DNA of 64,000 nucleotides from Agromyces soli. GTDB taxonomy: Bacteria; Actinomycetota; Actinomycetes; Actinomycetales; Microbacteriaceae. This document shows, piece by piece, positions 49,024 to 57,847 of this stretch. The position numbers and the translations under genes were made by a program. The notes under the pieces were generated by a model, which had not been told where the DNA came from, searched no databases, and saw only the letters and a program-made list of their open reading frames with translations. How positions within the stretch are numbered: the first letter of the stretch is position 1; the number at the start of each line of letters is the position of its first letter. The DNA lies in NCBI RefSeq assembly GCF_022811605.1, contig NZ_CP094533.1, positions 372,001 to 436,000 of the forward strand, in the 5' to 3' direction.

Positions 49024-50784
49024 ATGACGAGCGAGTGGTGGCGGACGGCCGTGATCTACCAGATCTACCCGCGCAGTTTCGCCGATGCGAACGGTGACGG
49101 CATGGGCGATCTGGCGGGCATCACGGCCCGGCTCGGGGCGCTCGCCGAGCTCGGCGTCGACGCGATCTGGCTCTCGCCGTTCTACACCTCGCCGCAGCAC
49201 GACGCCGGCTACGACGTCGCCGACTACCGCGACGTCGACCCCCTCTTCGGCACCCTCGCCGACTTCGACGCGATGCTCGCCGAGGCGCACGCGCGAGGCA
49301 TCCGCGTCATCGTCGACCTCGTGCCGAACCACTCCTCGAACGAGCACCCCTGGTTCCAGGCCGCTCTCGCCGCGGGGCCGGGCAGCGCCGAGCGCGCCCG
49401 CTACCTGTTCCGCGACGGCCGCGGTCAGGCCGGTGAGCTGCCGCCCAACAACTGGGACTCGGTCTTCGGCGGCCCCGCCTGGACCCGCGTGACCGAGGCC
49501 GACGGGCAGCCGGGCCAGTGGTACCTGCACATCTTCGACTCCTCCCAGCCCGACTTCGACTGGACGAACGACGAGGTCCGCGAGGAGTTCCGCGACATCC
49601 TGCGGTTCTGGCTCGACCGCGGCGTCGACGGCTTCCGCGTCGACGTCGCCCACGGCCTCGTCAAGGCCGACGGCCTGCCCGACTGGACCCCGCCCGCCGC
49701 CGGCGGCAGCATGGGCGGCGCCGGCGGCCTCGCCGACGACGCACCCGACGCCGAACGCCCCGTGCCGAGCGCCGAGCCCGGCGTCCCCCTCGAACCCGAG
49801 ATCTCCTCCGAACCCGGCGACGCGCCGCCATTCTGGGCGCAAGAGGGGGTGCACGAGATCTACCGCGACTGGCGCGCCCTGCTCGACGGCTACCCCGGCG
49901 AACGCATCCTCGCCGCCGAAGCCTGGGTCGACCCGCTCGCCCGCGTCGCCCAGTGGGTGCGCCCCGACGAGATGCACCAGTCCTTCAACTTCGCCTACCT
50001 CGAGACCCCCTGGCGGGCCGCCGCCCTCCGCCGCGTCGTCGACGAGTCCCTCGCCGCGTTCGGCGCCGTCGGCGCCCCCTCCACCTGGGTCCTCTCGAAC
50101 CACGACGTCGTACGCCACCCCACCCGTCTCGCCCTCACCGTCGGCAACCTCCAGGGCCACGGCGTCGGCCCCCGCACCCCCGGCATCGGCGACCCCGCCA
50201 CCGGCCTGCGCCGCGCCCGCGCCGCGACCGCGCTCATGCTCGCCCTCCCCGGCTCCGCCTACCTCTACCAGGGCGAAGAACTCGGCCTCCCCGAGGTCAT
50301 CGACCTCCCCGACGACGCCAGGCAGGACCCGACCTGGTTCCGCACGAACGGCGAACGCTACGGCCGCGACGGCTGCCGCGTCCCGATCCCCTGGGAAGCC
50401 GCCGCCCCCTCCCACGGATTCGGCCCGACCCAGGCCTCCTGGCTCCCCCAACCCGCCGAGTGGGCCGACTACGCCCGCGACCGCCAACACGACGCGCCCG
50501 GCTCGACCCTGTCGATGTACCGGTCGGCGCTGGCGCTGCGCCGCGAGCACGGCCTCGCGAAAGGCACCCTCGACTGGGTCGAAACGCCCGACACCCCCGA
50601 CGTCGTGGCCTTCACGAACGGCGCGCTGCTCGTCGTCGCGAACACCGGCGACACCACGCTCGCACTCGCGCAGGTGCTGCCCGACGAGCACGCCGCCGCG
50701 GCCGGCGCGCAGCCGTTGCTCGCCTCGGGCGACCTGGCCCGGGGCATCCTGCCTGCCGACACCACAGTCTGGCTCGCCCGCTGA
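49024..50784 (+). CDS. GH13 alpha-glucosidase (alpha-amylase family)
   Basis: This 586-residue cytoplasmic enzyme hydrolyses alpha-glucosidic bonds of small maltooligosaccharides or related sugars. The four conserved GH13 regions are clear: DLVPNHSS, GFRVDVAHGLVK with the aspartate nucleophile, ILAAEAWVD with the acid/base glutamate, and LSNHDVVRH with the transition-state aspartate. The start WWRTAVIYQIYPRSFADANG is typical of oligo-1,6-glucosidase/alpha-glucosidases. Between regions II and III lies an unusual insert of about 50 residues rich in Pro, Glu and Ala. No sugar transporter or regulator is adjacent. Substrate specificity beyond alpha-glucoside is not readable. Confidence 0.92.
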   Translation: MTSEWWRTAVIYQIYPRSFADANGDGMGDLAGITARLGALAELGVDAIWLSPFYTSPQHDAGYDVADYRDVDPLFGTLADFDAMLAEAHARGIRVIVDLVPNHSSNEHPWFQAALAAGPGSAERARYLFRDGRGQAGELPPNNWDSVFGGPAWTRVTEADGQPGQWYLHIFDSSQPDFDWTNDEVREEFRDILRFWLDRGVDGFRVDVAHGLVKADGLPDWTPPAAGGSMGGAGGLADDAPDAERPVPSAEPGVPLEPEISSEPGDAPPFWAQEGVHEIYRDWRALLDGYPGERILAAEAWVDPLARVAQWVRPDEMHQSFNFAYLETPWRAAALRRVVDESLAAFGAVGAPSTWVLSNHDVVRHPTRLALTVGNLQGHGVGPRTPGIGDPATGLRRARAATALMLALPGSAYLYQGEELGLPEVIDLPDDARQDPTWFRTNGERYGRDGCRVPIPWEAAAPSHGFGPTQASWLPQPAEWADYARDRQHDAPGSTLSMYRSALALRREHGLAKGTLDWVETPDTPDVVAFTNGALLVVANTGDTTLALAQVLPDEHAAAAGAQPLLASGDLARGILPADTTVWLAR

Positions 50785-50873
50785 ACCACGCCGCGCCGAC
50801 CCACGGGCCGGCGCAGCGACCCCCGCCCGGCGCCGGCCGCTCAGTCGGTGCTGGCCCGATCAGTCGGTGCCGG

Positions 50874-52154
50874 CTAGTTCGTGTTGGCGTACAGCCACTC
50901 GAGCGGGTCGACCCAGGTGCCGTTGATGCCGCCGATGCGGATCTCGAAGTGCAGGTGGGGGCCCGTCGACATGCCCGTGTTGCCGGTCTCGCCGATCGTC
51001 TGGCCGACGCGCACGGTGTCGCCGATCTCGACGGTGCGCGAGCCCTCGATCATGTGCGCGTAGACGCTCGTCACGGTCTGCCCGTCGATGACGTGGTCGA
51101 TCATGATGACCGTGCCGAGCGAGCCGCCCTCGTCGGTCGACTGCGAGACGACGCCGTCGGCGATGGCCTGGATGTCGGCGCCGAGGCCCGGGTTGAAGTC
51201 CTGGCCGTGGTGGTCGCTCGAGCAGCCGGCGCAGTCGCGGTAGCCGAAGCGGTCGCCGATGTGCACGCCGACCGCGAAGGGCCACTGGATGGTGCCGTTC
51301 GGGTTGTTCGTGAACGTCGCCTCGGGGCGGATGCCGGCGGCGGCCGCGTACTCGGCGATCGACTGCGACTTGTACGACTCGAGGCCGAGCTCGGGGGTGG
51401 CCGCGATCGCGTCGCCGCTGGTGTCGAGCGTCTGGCCCGCCTCGCGGCCGGAGTCGGTGCCGGTGAGCGCCATGGCCTGCACGTCGTCGGAGCTCAGCAG
51501 CGACAGCGAGGGCACGGAGGTGGCGACGGCGAGCATCGCAGCGAAGCCCATCGCGACGAGGCTCGTGAGCTTGGCGCCGCTGCGCCGCGTGCGAGCGGGC
51601 GCAGTGCCGGCGAACGCGGCGTTCGCGGAACGTGCCGGCCGGCCGGCGGCGGGCGCCGTCGGCTCGGACCGCGTCGTCGGCACGGGCTGCTTGGCGAGGC
51701 GGCGCGAGCGCGCCTGCGGGGCCTCGTCGCGGAGTCGCGCGCGGCGGCTGAGCTGCGCCTCGGGGCTCGGGGCCGGGATCTCGGGCACCGCGGCGGCGAG
51801 CTGCGCCTCGGCCGGCGCGGGCAGCGGCTCGGCGATGCGGGCGGCAGGGTGCTGCTCGACCTGGGCGGGCGCGGCCTCTGCGGCGGCCGCGACGACCTCT
51901 GCGGGCACGGGCTCGCCCGAGATGATGGCGTCGAACAGCTCGACGCCGCTGGGCTCCTCGACGACGGCCGGAGCGGGGGACGTGGGGGTCGCCGCCAGTT
52001 CGGCGGCGCGCTCCCGTTCGCGAAGCTCTCGACGGGTCAGGGGTCGTTCAGACCGCGAAGGGGTCTGAGTGCCTGGCGTGGAACCGTCGGGCACGAGGGG
52101 GGACTCGAGCACGTAGGGGCTTTCGGCGTTGGGGGCGGACGTAGGGGCCGTCAT
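50874..52154 (-). CDS. M23-family (LytM) peptidoglycan endopeptidase
   Basis: This 426-residue protein has a long disordered cytoplasmic N-terminus rich in Pro, Ala and Glu (about residues 1-185), one membrane helix (LTSLVAMGFAAMLAVATSVP), and an external C-terminal M23 domain. The domain has VGVHIGDRFGYRD, HHGQDFNPGLGADIQAIADG with the first metal ligands, YAHMIEGS and GMSTGPHLHFEIRIGG with the second His-x-His, so it should be catalytically competent and cleave peptide cross-links in the cell wall. A -10 box and MtrA-like repeats lie in front. The length of the N-terminal tail is unusual for the family. Confidence 0.9.
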   Translation of the reverse strand: MTAPTSAPNAESPYVLESPLVPDGSTPGTQTPSRSERPLTRRELRERERAAELAATPTSPAPAVVEEPSGVELFDAIISGEPVPAEVVAAAAEAAPAQVEQHPAARIAEPLPAPAEAQLAAAVPEIPAPSPEAQLSRRARLRDEAPQARSRRLAKQPVPTTRSEPTAPAAGRPARSANAAFAGTAPARTRRSGAKLTSLVAMGFAAMLAVATSVPSLSLLSSDDVQAMALTGTDSGREAGQTLDTSGDAIAATPELGLESYKSQSIAEYAAAAGIRPEATFTNNPNGTIQWPFAVGVHIGDRFGYRDCAGCSSDHHGQDFNPGLGADIQAIADGVVSQSTDEGGSLGTVIMIDHVIDGQTVTSVYAHMIEGSRTVEIGDTVRVGQTIGETGNTGMSTGPHLHFEIRIGGINGTWVDPLEWLYANTN

Positions 52155-52170
52155 TCCGAGCGGGGCTCGG

Positions 52171-52186
52171 GTAACAGATTGGTAAA
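52171..52186. promoter_or_regulatory. MtrA-like direct repeat at the M23 peptidase promoter
   Basis: GTAAC (52171) and GTAAA (52182) repeat at 11-bp spacing on the plus strand, adjoining the minus-strand -10 candidate TAGCCT (52186-52191). MtrA response regulators of actinobacteria bind GTAAC-type repeats and control wall-hydrolase genes, so a link is plausible. The site lies downstream of -10, which would mean repression. Confidence 0.4.
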
Positions 52187-52344
52187 GGCTACCCCGGGCA
52201 CGCCGATCGCGCCACCCACCCGGCGGGCGGTGCAGCCGGCATCCCCACCGTTCCAGGCGACGCGCCGTGTCGGGTACGCGCGCCCCCGACCCCGCCCTGC
52301 GCGATCGCGGACGAACGGCGGGGAGCACGCCTAGGCTCGGGAGC

Positions 52345-52410
52345 ATGCGCACGCCATCCGCCGCTCGTCTTCCGAGCCCGCCGGTCGGTCCCCGACCGGT
52401 CGAGGGCTGA
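52345..52410 (+). other. Possible 21-residue leader ORF upstream of the small membrane protein
   Basis: TAGGCT at 52332-52337 is seven bases before an ATG that opens a 21-residue proline-rich frame (six prolines) ending in TGA, just four bases before the GTG start of the next gene and in the same frame. The 3' part holds a hairpin CCGGTCGG/CCGACCGG. It may be a leader peptide, or the membrane protein may once have started here and been cut by the TGA. Confidence 0.35.
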
Positions 52411-52413
52411 GCC

Positions 52414-52725
52414 GTGTCCGGCGCGCTCTTCCACGCAGGGAACCGGAAGCAGCCCCGAACCGCGGCGGGACGGATCGTGTGGATGGTCGTGACCCTCGTC
52501 CCGCTCGGCGCCCTCGCCACGGTCTTCACCGTCGCCGCAGTGTCGGCCTGGGCCGACGGCGGCCCGCCGGCACGCGAGCTGGGCGACGCGGTGCAGTTCA
52601 CGGTCATCGCCGCGATCTCCGGGCTGTTCTTCCTCATCACCGCGATCGGCGGCGTGGTGCGCGTGCGCGAGCAGCTCCGCGACGAGCGGGCACGCCGCGC
52701 CCCGGAGGACCCGCAGCGGGGGTGA
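52414..52725 (+). CDS. Small two-helix membrane protein of unknown function
   Basis: This 103-residue protein has two hydrophobic helices (WMVVTLVPLGALATVFTVAA and FTVIAAISGLFFLITAIGGV) joined by a short acidic loop, with a basic tail. It starts at GTG 52414 with a weak GAGGG upstream, and may be translated after the leader ORF. No family recognised. It is convergent with the inositol-phosphatase-like gene, 45 bp away. Confidence 0.65.
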   Translation: MSGALFHAGNRKQPRTAAGRIVWMVVTLVPLGALATVFTVAAVSAWADGGPPARELGDAVQFTVIAAISGLFFLITAIGGVVRVREQLRDERARRAPEDPQRG

Positions 52726-52770
52726 TCCGGCTCGGGTCGGGACGCTGCGGCCGAGCCGGCGGGCGTCGGC

Positions 52771-53595
52771 TCAGGCGGGCAGTCCGGCCGCCGCCAGCGC
52801 GGCTCGCAGCTCCGGCGCGAGCGTCGGGCCCGCCGCGACGAGCAGCTCGCTCGACTCGGCCGCACCGCCGGGCCCGGTGACGAGCGCGCCCGCCTCGCGG
52901 GCGATGAGCGCCCCGGCGGCGTGGTCCCAGGGGTTCAGGCCGGTCTCGTAGAAGCCGTCGAGTCGGCCGGCCGCGAGCGCGCAGAGGTCGAGGGCGGCCG
53001 AACCGAGGCGGCGGAGGTCGCGGATGTCGGGCAGGAGCGCCGCCGCGACCGCGCCCTGGGCCCGGCGCACCTCGGCGGCGTAGCCGAAGCCGGTGCCGAT
53101 GAGCGCGCGCGACAGGGGCACCGGGTCGTTCACACGCAGCTCGGCGCCGCCGAGGCGCGCGCCGCCGCCCCTGCTCGCTTCGAAGAGCTCGCCGGAGACG
53201 GGGTTCACGACGACCCCGGCGAGCGCGGTCCACTCGGCCGGGTCGGCGCCGCCCGAGACCACGGCGATGCTGATCGCCCAGTTCGGGATGCCGTAGAGGA
53301 AGTTCACCGTGCCGTCGATGGGGTCGACGATCCACTCGAGCCCGCTCGTGCCGATGCGCGCCGCATCCTCCTCGCCGAAGACGCCGTCGTCCGGGCGCTC
53401 CTCGGCGATGAGCGCCCGGATGAGCGCCTCGGTGTCGCGGTCGACCGCGGTCACGATGTCGAGCGGGGTCGACTTCGTGGCGGCGACGCTCACCCCCTCC
53501 CGCCGGGCGGCGAGCGCCTGCTCGCCGGCGCGGACCGCGATGTCGCGGGCGAGGCCGAGGAGCTCGGCCGGGGACGGAACGGCTGCGGAGGTCAT
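52771..53595 (-). CDS. suhB: Inositol monophosphatase family protein
   Basis: This 274-residue Mg-dependent phosphatase has the family's metal sites: GEEDAARIG with the glutamate, then WIVDPIDGTVNFLYGIPNW, and near the C-terminus GLNPWDHAAGALIAREAG. These are the IMPase signatures for release of phosphate from inositol-1-phosphate or related sugar or histidinol phosphates. Actinobacteria use such enzymes for inositol (mycothiol, phosphatidylinositol) and histidine pathways; the member here is not further assignable. TAGCGT six bases before the ATG suggests a leaderless mRNA. Confidence 0.9.
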   Translation of the reverse strand: MTSAAVPSPAELLGLARDIAVRAGEQALAARREGVSVAATKSTPLDIVTAVDRDTEALIRALIAEERPDDGVFGEEDAARIGTSGLEWIVDPIDGTVNFLYGIPNWAISIAVVSGGADPAEWTALAGVVVNPVSGELFEASRGGGARLGGAELRVNDPVPLSRALIGTGFGYAAEVRRAQGAVAAALLPDIRDLRRLGSAALDLCALAAGRLDGFYETGLNPWDHAAGALIAREAGALVTGPGGAAESSELLVAAGPTLAPELRAALAAAGLPA

Positions 53596-53601
53596 GCCCC
53601 C

Positions 53602-53607
53602 ACGCTA
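53602..53607 (-). promoter_or_regulatory. -10 box TAGCGT of the IMPase-family gene
   Basis: TAGCGT on the minus strand, six bases before ATG 53595, with GGGGGC between; probably leaderless. Confidence 0.5.
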
Positions 53608-53653
53608 CGCGGCGCGCGGCAGACGGTGCTCGCGCGCCACCGCCCTTGCCCGC

Positions 53654-54319
53654 TCACCCGCGCGTGAACCGGGAGCGGATCCGCACCCACAGCGGGTCGG
53701 CCTCGCCGAGCGCGGAGACGAGCCGCAGCACGCCGCCGAGCTGCCCGGCACCGGCGGCGAGTGCGATCGCGGCGACGGCCGCGGCGGCGGCGGTCATGGG
53801 GCCGGTTCCCTCGTTCACGTCGCGGACGACGAGCGCTATCCCGCTGACGGCGAGCAGCAGGGCGAGCGTGCCCGAGACGAGTCGCACGAGCACCCTCGGC
53901 TCGAGGTTCACGAGCCGCGCCCGCACCCAGCCCCCGGCCCGTGGCACGCGCGCGCCTTCGGCGTACGGCAGCCGGAGCCACCAGGCCGCCGCGCGCAGCA
54001 GGCGTCGGCCGCTCCACCACAGGGCGACGAGCAGTGCGATGCCCGCGAGACCGAGCAGCGCCGCGAGGACGGTGATCACCAGGTCCGTCGGGTGCGGGCG
54101 GAGGCCGAGGGCCGCGATCGTGCCGACCATCCCGATCGCGACGAAGGCGCCGAGCGAGGCGCAGCCGAAGCCGAGCAGGCCGAGCCACCAGCGCGACCAG
54201 CGCTCGACGTCGGCGCGCAACACGGCCGCCGCACGGTCGGCATCGGCCGGCGGGGCGCCGGCTCGTCCCGCGGACGACAGGTACGGGCGCGACTCCGGGC
54301 GGATGAGTACGAGGCTCAC
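53654..54319 (-). CDS. Hypothetical membrane protein
   Basis: This 221-residue protein has five or six hydrophobic segments (for example WWLGLLGFGCASLGAFVAIG, LVITVLAALLGLAGIALLVA and RLVSGTLALLLAVSGIALVV) and a basic end FTRG. It starts at GTG 54319 inside the stop of the upstream membrane-protein gene (GTGA), so the two are co-translated and probably interact. No known family is evident to me. Confidence 0.7.
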   Translation of the reverse strand: MSLVLIRPESRPYLSSAGRAGAPPADADRAAAVLRADVERWSRWWLGLLGFGCASLGAFVAIGMVGTIAALGLRPHPTDLVITVLAALLGLAGIALLVALWWSGRRLLRAAAWWLRLPYAEGARVPRAGGWVRARLVNLEPRVLVRLVSGTLALLLAVSGIALVVRDVNEGTGPMTAAAAAVAAIALAAGAGQLGGVLRLVSALGEADPLWVRIRSRFTRG

Positions 54320-55638
54320 TGGCCGAACAGCGGGAGATCGGGGTACTCGCGGTCGTCCGGCTCGCTCGGCGGTTCGTAGCCGAAGCGGTTGCGAAGCGCC
54401 GGGCCGCGCGCCTCGAGCACCGCGCGGGCGGCGACGAGCAGGACCCCCACGGCGAGCCAGGCCGCGAGGAACGGAGCGGCTTCGCCGAACGACGGCAACC
54501 GGAGCGCGGCGGCGGAGCCATCGGCGGGCGTGGTGACCGCGGCGGCGAACCACCAGCCCGCGGCGGCGACGCCGCAGACCGTCCACCAGACGAGGAGCGT
54601 CGTCGCGGCACCGACGAGCGACGTCGTCGCCGAGCGCAGCAGCGCGGGGTCCTCGAGCGCGGGCTCGTCGCCGGCCCCCGCCCGCCGGAGCGCGGCCGTG
54701 GTCCGGCGGAACGCGAGCGCCCCGGTGACGGCGAGCACCAGGATGCCGAGCGCGAGCACGACCGCGCCGACGACGGTGCCGGCGTCGATGACCCGCTCGA
54801 CCTGGGGGGTGTAGGCGACGGGATCGGCGTAGAGGCCGGGCTGACGGAGGTACACGCCGAGAAAGACGACGCCGGCCCCGATCGCGACCGCGATCCGCCC
54901 GGCCTGCGCGACCCGGTCGAGCGCGCCCCAGCCGCGACGCTCGGCCCGCCGCATCGCCCGCGTCGTGATCCGGGTGGCGGGGCCGCGGTCGCCGACGACG
55001 CCCTTCGGCAGCTGCGAACCGAGGCGCTGCCACCAGCGACGGTCGCGGAGGACGAGCAGCCAGACTCCGGCCGCGCACACGAGCACCGCAGCCAGCAGCG
55101 CGCCCGCGGCGACGGCCCACGGCCAGAACTGCGCCCGGCTGAGCTCGTCGTCGAGCCGGCCGCCGTGCTCGGCGGCGAGCGCGACGCACGGGATGAGGGC
55201 CAGGAGCGCCAGCGAGCCCAGACCGATGAGGCTCACCGACGCGGGAGTGGAGGGCGTGCGCGCGAGCTGGCCGCGCACGAGCACGGTGTCCCGCAGCGTG
55301 TCCGTCTTCGGCGGCAGGCCCGCGTAGAACGCGGCGAGCGCGAACCGGGCCGCGCTCGCGAGGACGCCGAGCAGCACCCCGACGAGCACGAGGCCCGTCG
55401 CCGCCGCGGCGACGATCCCCCGGCCGAGGCGTTCCGTCGAGCCCAGCGCGGCGTCGGGCACCACCGCGAGCGCGAGGAGCATCGCCGCGCAGTCGAGCAG
55501 CAGCGCGACCGCGCACCCGAGGAGCAGCCCCTGAGCGACGGCCTTCGCGGATTCCGCCGCGATCAGCCGCGGCGTCGGCAGCGCCTCGTGGTGACGGCGT
55601 GCACGACGCCGTCCGTTCCCCCCGCGCGCCCGAGCCAT
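54316..55638 (-). CDS. Hypothetical polytopic membrane protein
   Basis: This 440-residue protein has about ten hydrophobic segments distributed along its length, beginning with LLLGCAVALLLDCAAMLLAL and ending near residue 410 with AWLAVGVLLVAARAVLE. A basic N-terminus (ARARGGNGRRRARRHH) and a polar C-terminal tail flank them. No transporter or enzyme motif is visible. It is transcribed from a leaderless-type promoter and coupled to the 221-residue membrane protein. The pair could form one membrane complex of unknown task. Confidence 0.7.
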   Translation of the reverse strand: MARARGGNGRRRARRHHEALPTPRLIAAESAKAVAQGLLLGCAVALLLDCAAMLLALAVVPDAALGSTERLGRGIVAAAATGLVLVGVLLGVLASAARFALAAFYAGLPPKTDTLRDTVLVRGQLARTPSTPASVSLIGLGSLALLALIPCVALAAEHGGRLDDELSRAQFWPWAVAAGALLAAVLVCAAGVWLLVLRDRRWWQRLGSQLPKGVVGDRGPATRITTRAMRRAERRGWGALDRVAQAGRIAVAIGAGVVFLGVYLRQPGLYADPVAYTPQVERVIDAGTVVGAVVLALGILVLAVTGALAFRRTTAALRRAGAGDEPALEDPALLRSATTSLVGAATTLLVWWTVCGVAAAGWWFAAAVTTPADGSAAALRLPSFGEAAPFLAAWLAVGVLLVAARAVLEARGPALRNRFGYEPPSEPDDREYPDLPLFGQ

Positions 55639-55644
55639 CCAGCC

Positions 55645-55650
55645 ACGCTA
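55645..55650 (-). promoter_or_regulatory. -10 box TAGCGT of the membrane-protein pair
   Basis: TAGCGT on the minus strand, six bases before ATG 55638. Confidence 0.5.
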
Positions 55651-55673
55651 GCGTGCGCCGTCGGCCCGGGGCG

Positions 55674-56672
55674 TCAGCTCCGCGAGCGGCCCTGGGTCGA
55701 CTCGCGCACGTGCAGCTCGAGCGGCAGCTCGATCGAGGTGCCCCGCTCGGTCTCACCGCTCAGCAGCCGGAACAGCAGCCTGGCGCACTCGGCTCCCGCC
55801 TCACCGCCCTTCGTGTCGATCGCCGTGACCGAGGGGTGCATGGCGCGCAGCGCGCTGTTGTCGACGCAGGAGGCGAGCAGCAGGTCCTCGCCGATGACCC
55901 GCCCGGCCGCCGTGACGACGGGCGCGACGGCCGCGGCGAAACCGTCGCTCGCGCCGATGAGGGCGTCGACGTCGGGTTCGCGTTCGAGGATCGCGGCCGC
56001 CTCGGCCTGCGCCTGCGACGCGTCGGTGCCGAACGTCGCGACCGCGACCGCGGGCTCGACGCCGTGGTCGCGGCACCAGGCGAGGTACGACTCCTGGATG
56101 CCGATCGACCAGTCAGAGACCGTGGCCGAGGCGAGCAGAGCGGGGCGGTGCGCGCCGCGCTCGGCGAGGTGGTCGAGCAGCACCCTCGTGTACGCGCCGT
56201 GATCCGACCAGACCACGCCGGTCGGCTGCTGGCCGCTCGGGAAGCGCTCGGAGGACACGACGGGCAGCCCCATGGCGAGCAGCCGCTCGACCATGGCGTC
56301 GCCCTCGGCCGGGTCGATCATGACGAGGCCGTCGACGTGCGGGGCGTAGTTCGGCCGCGCCTCCTCGCCGGCCACGATCACGGTGACGTCGTAGTCGAAG
56401 CCGGCCGCGACGTCGACGACGCCGTAGACGAAGGAGAGGTAGTGCTCGCTGCGGAAGACCACCTGCGGGATGTACAACCCGATCGCCCCGGTCGTCGCCG
56501 TGCGCAGCGAGCGCGCGGAGCGGTTGATGGCGTAGCCGAGCTCGGATGCCGCGCGCAGCACCGCCTCGCGGGTCGCCTCGGAGACGCGTCCGTGCCCGCG
56601 CAGGGCGTCGGACGCGGTCGTCTTCGACACCCCCGCGGCTCGCGCCACGTCCACGATCGTCGCCGGCGTCAC
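55674..56672 (-). CDS. LacI-family transcriptional regulator
   Basis: This 332-residue repressor has the LacI helix-turn-helix and hinge (PATIVDVARAAGVSKTTASD, then ELGYAINRSARSLRT) and a periplasmic-binding-like effector domain (residues 65-330). I start at GTG 56672, where GGGAGGG lies just upstream; ATG 56696 is possible. It follows the C45-hydrolase gene by 43 bp on the same strand and is the last gene of the amide-hydrolysis/transport cluster, so it likely controls that cluster. LacI proteins usually sense sugars, so its pairing with peptide-type functions is notable; the effector is unknown. Confidence 0.9.
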   Translation of the reverse strand: MTPATIVDVARAAGVSKTTASDALRGHGRVSEATREAVLRAASELGYAINRSARSLRTATTGAIGLYIPQVVFRSEHYLSFVYGVVDVAAGFDYDVTVIVAGEEARPNYAPHVDGLVMIDPAEGDAMVERLLAMGLPVVSSERFPSGQQPTGVVWSDHGAYTRVLLDHLAERGAHRPALLASATVSDWSIGIQESYLAWCRDHGVEPAVAVATFGTDASQAQAEAAAILEREPDVDALIGASDGFAAAVAPVVTAAGRVIGEDLLLASCVDNSALRAMHPSVTAIDTKGGEAGAECARLLFRLLSGETERGTSIELPLELHVRESTQGRSRS

Positions 56673-56715
56673 GTGCCCTCCCCGAGTCCCCGCCATTGTG
56701 TCAGACCCTTTCCGC

Positions 56716-57789
56716 TCAGAACACCTGCCAGCTCGCCCGCTCGACGCGGCAGGGGCCGCCCTCGTGGAACTGCAGCCGGCCGCCCTCGAGGTCGAGCGAG
56801 ATGGTCAGCAGCGTCTGCCAGCGGTGCTCGAAGGCGAGTTCCGGGTCGGGGTGGCAGCACACCGGCGCCCCGTCGGCGTCGTGCACGAGCATCCCGACCG
56901 CGCGATCGACCGGGTCCTCCGAGCGGAACAGCGCCTCGCGCGCGAGCAGCTGCTCGAGGCGGGGGTAACTGCTCGCGGTGGCGGGCGAGAGCTCGCCGCC
57001 CGCGAGCGCCTCGTCGAGGAAGTGGTTCGTGTGCACGAGCAGCCCGTCGTCGTTCGGCCGCACGACGGCCGCGCCGCCCGGGCTCAGCTCGACGCAGACC
57101 GCGTCGGCGACGCCGCCGGTGTAGGCGACGATCGTGAGCACCGTCGAGGCGCTGACCGCGGCGGAGGACGCGATCGTCACCGCCTCGTCCAGGGTGCGCG
57201 CGCGATCGAGCACCGCACGGGCGACGACGTGCACGGGCACCCCGATCCCGTCGCCGTCCCCCTCGTGGTTCAGGATGTTGAAGTGCACGCCGATGCCGGC
57301 GCTGTTCAGGCCGATCTTGCCGAGGATGCCGAACTCGGTGAAGTAGCGCACCTCGTGATCGGGGCGCACCCGGGCGCGCACGACGAGGGTGTGGTCGTTC
57401 GAGACGTCGTGCCAGTCCCAGGTCTGCACGGTGCGCGGCGCGGCATCCGCCGGCAGCGTCACGACCGTCGAGCACTCGCCCTCGCCGATCGCGCCGACCG
57501 TCGCGAGGATCTCGGTGCGCGCGTTGAGCACGCCGAGCTGCCAGTGCTCGAGCCCCGCGCCGTCGGCGAGGCCGCGGAGCTCGGCGGCGAGCTCGGGCGC
57601 CCACTCCTCGGTGCGCTCGATCGCCTGCCGCCCGATGCCGGGAAGGTCGCCTGCGGCGACGCCGACGACGTCGAAGAGTTCGGCGTAGCCGCGTGCGTTC
57701 CACGCGATCTCCTCGGCGCCGAAACGACCGAGGGCGAGCCCGCGCTGGTAGGGGTCGAGCTCGTCGGTCTCGAAGCGGCGGACGGTCAT
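56716..57789 (-). CDS. C45-family autoproteolytic acyltransferase/hydrolase
   Basis: This 357-residue protein belongs to the N-terminal nucleophile group of acyl-CoA:6-aminopenicillanate acyltransferases (peptidase family C45). Such proteins cut themselves before a cysteine that becomes the nucleophile; here that would be C106 in AIGEGECSTVV. Downstream landmarks fit: WDWHDVSNDH, YFTEFGILGKIGLNSAGIGV, FNILNHEGDGDGIGVPVHVV and HTNHFLDEAL. Relatives hydrolyse or transfer acyl groups on small amides. It stands 58 bp after the first NylC-like gene. A role in cleaving N-acyl or short amide products made by the NylC-like enzymes is the inference from context. Confidence 0.85.
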   Translation of the reverse strand: MTVRRFETDELDPYQRGLALGRFGAEEIAWNARGYAELFDVVGVAAGDLPGIGRQAIERTEEWAPELAAELRGLADGAGLEHWQLGVLNARTEILATVGAIGEGECSTVVTLPADAAPRTVQTWDWHDVSNDHTLVVRARVRPDHEVRYFTEFGILGKIGLNSAGIGVHFNILNHEGDGDGIGVPVHVVARAVLDRARTLDEAVTIASSAAVSASTVLTIVAYTGGVADAVCVELSPGGAAVVRPNDDGLLVHTNHFLDEALAGGELSPATASSYPRLEQLLAREALFRSEDPVDRAVGMLVHDADGAPVCCHPDPELAFEHRWQTLLTISLDLEGGRLQFHEGGPCRVERASWQVF

Positions 57790-57847
57790 CTGGCTGGTCC
57801 TTCCTCGCGGCGGGCCGCGAACGGGGTGGTGCTGGTCGTCGCTCGGG

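Noticed and set aside
50838..50876. Direct repeat CAGTCGGTGCTGGCC / CAGTCGGTGCCGGC before the M23 stop
   Set aside because: A short imperfect duplication at a gene end without partner elsewhere in the window; probably chance or a trivial slippage product.
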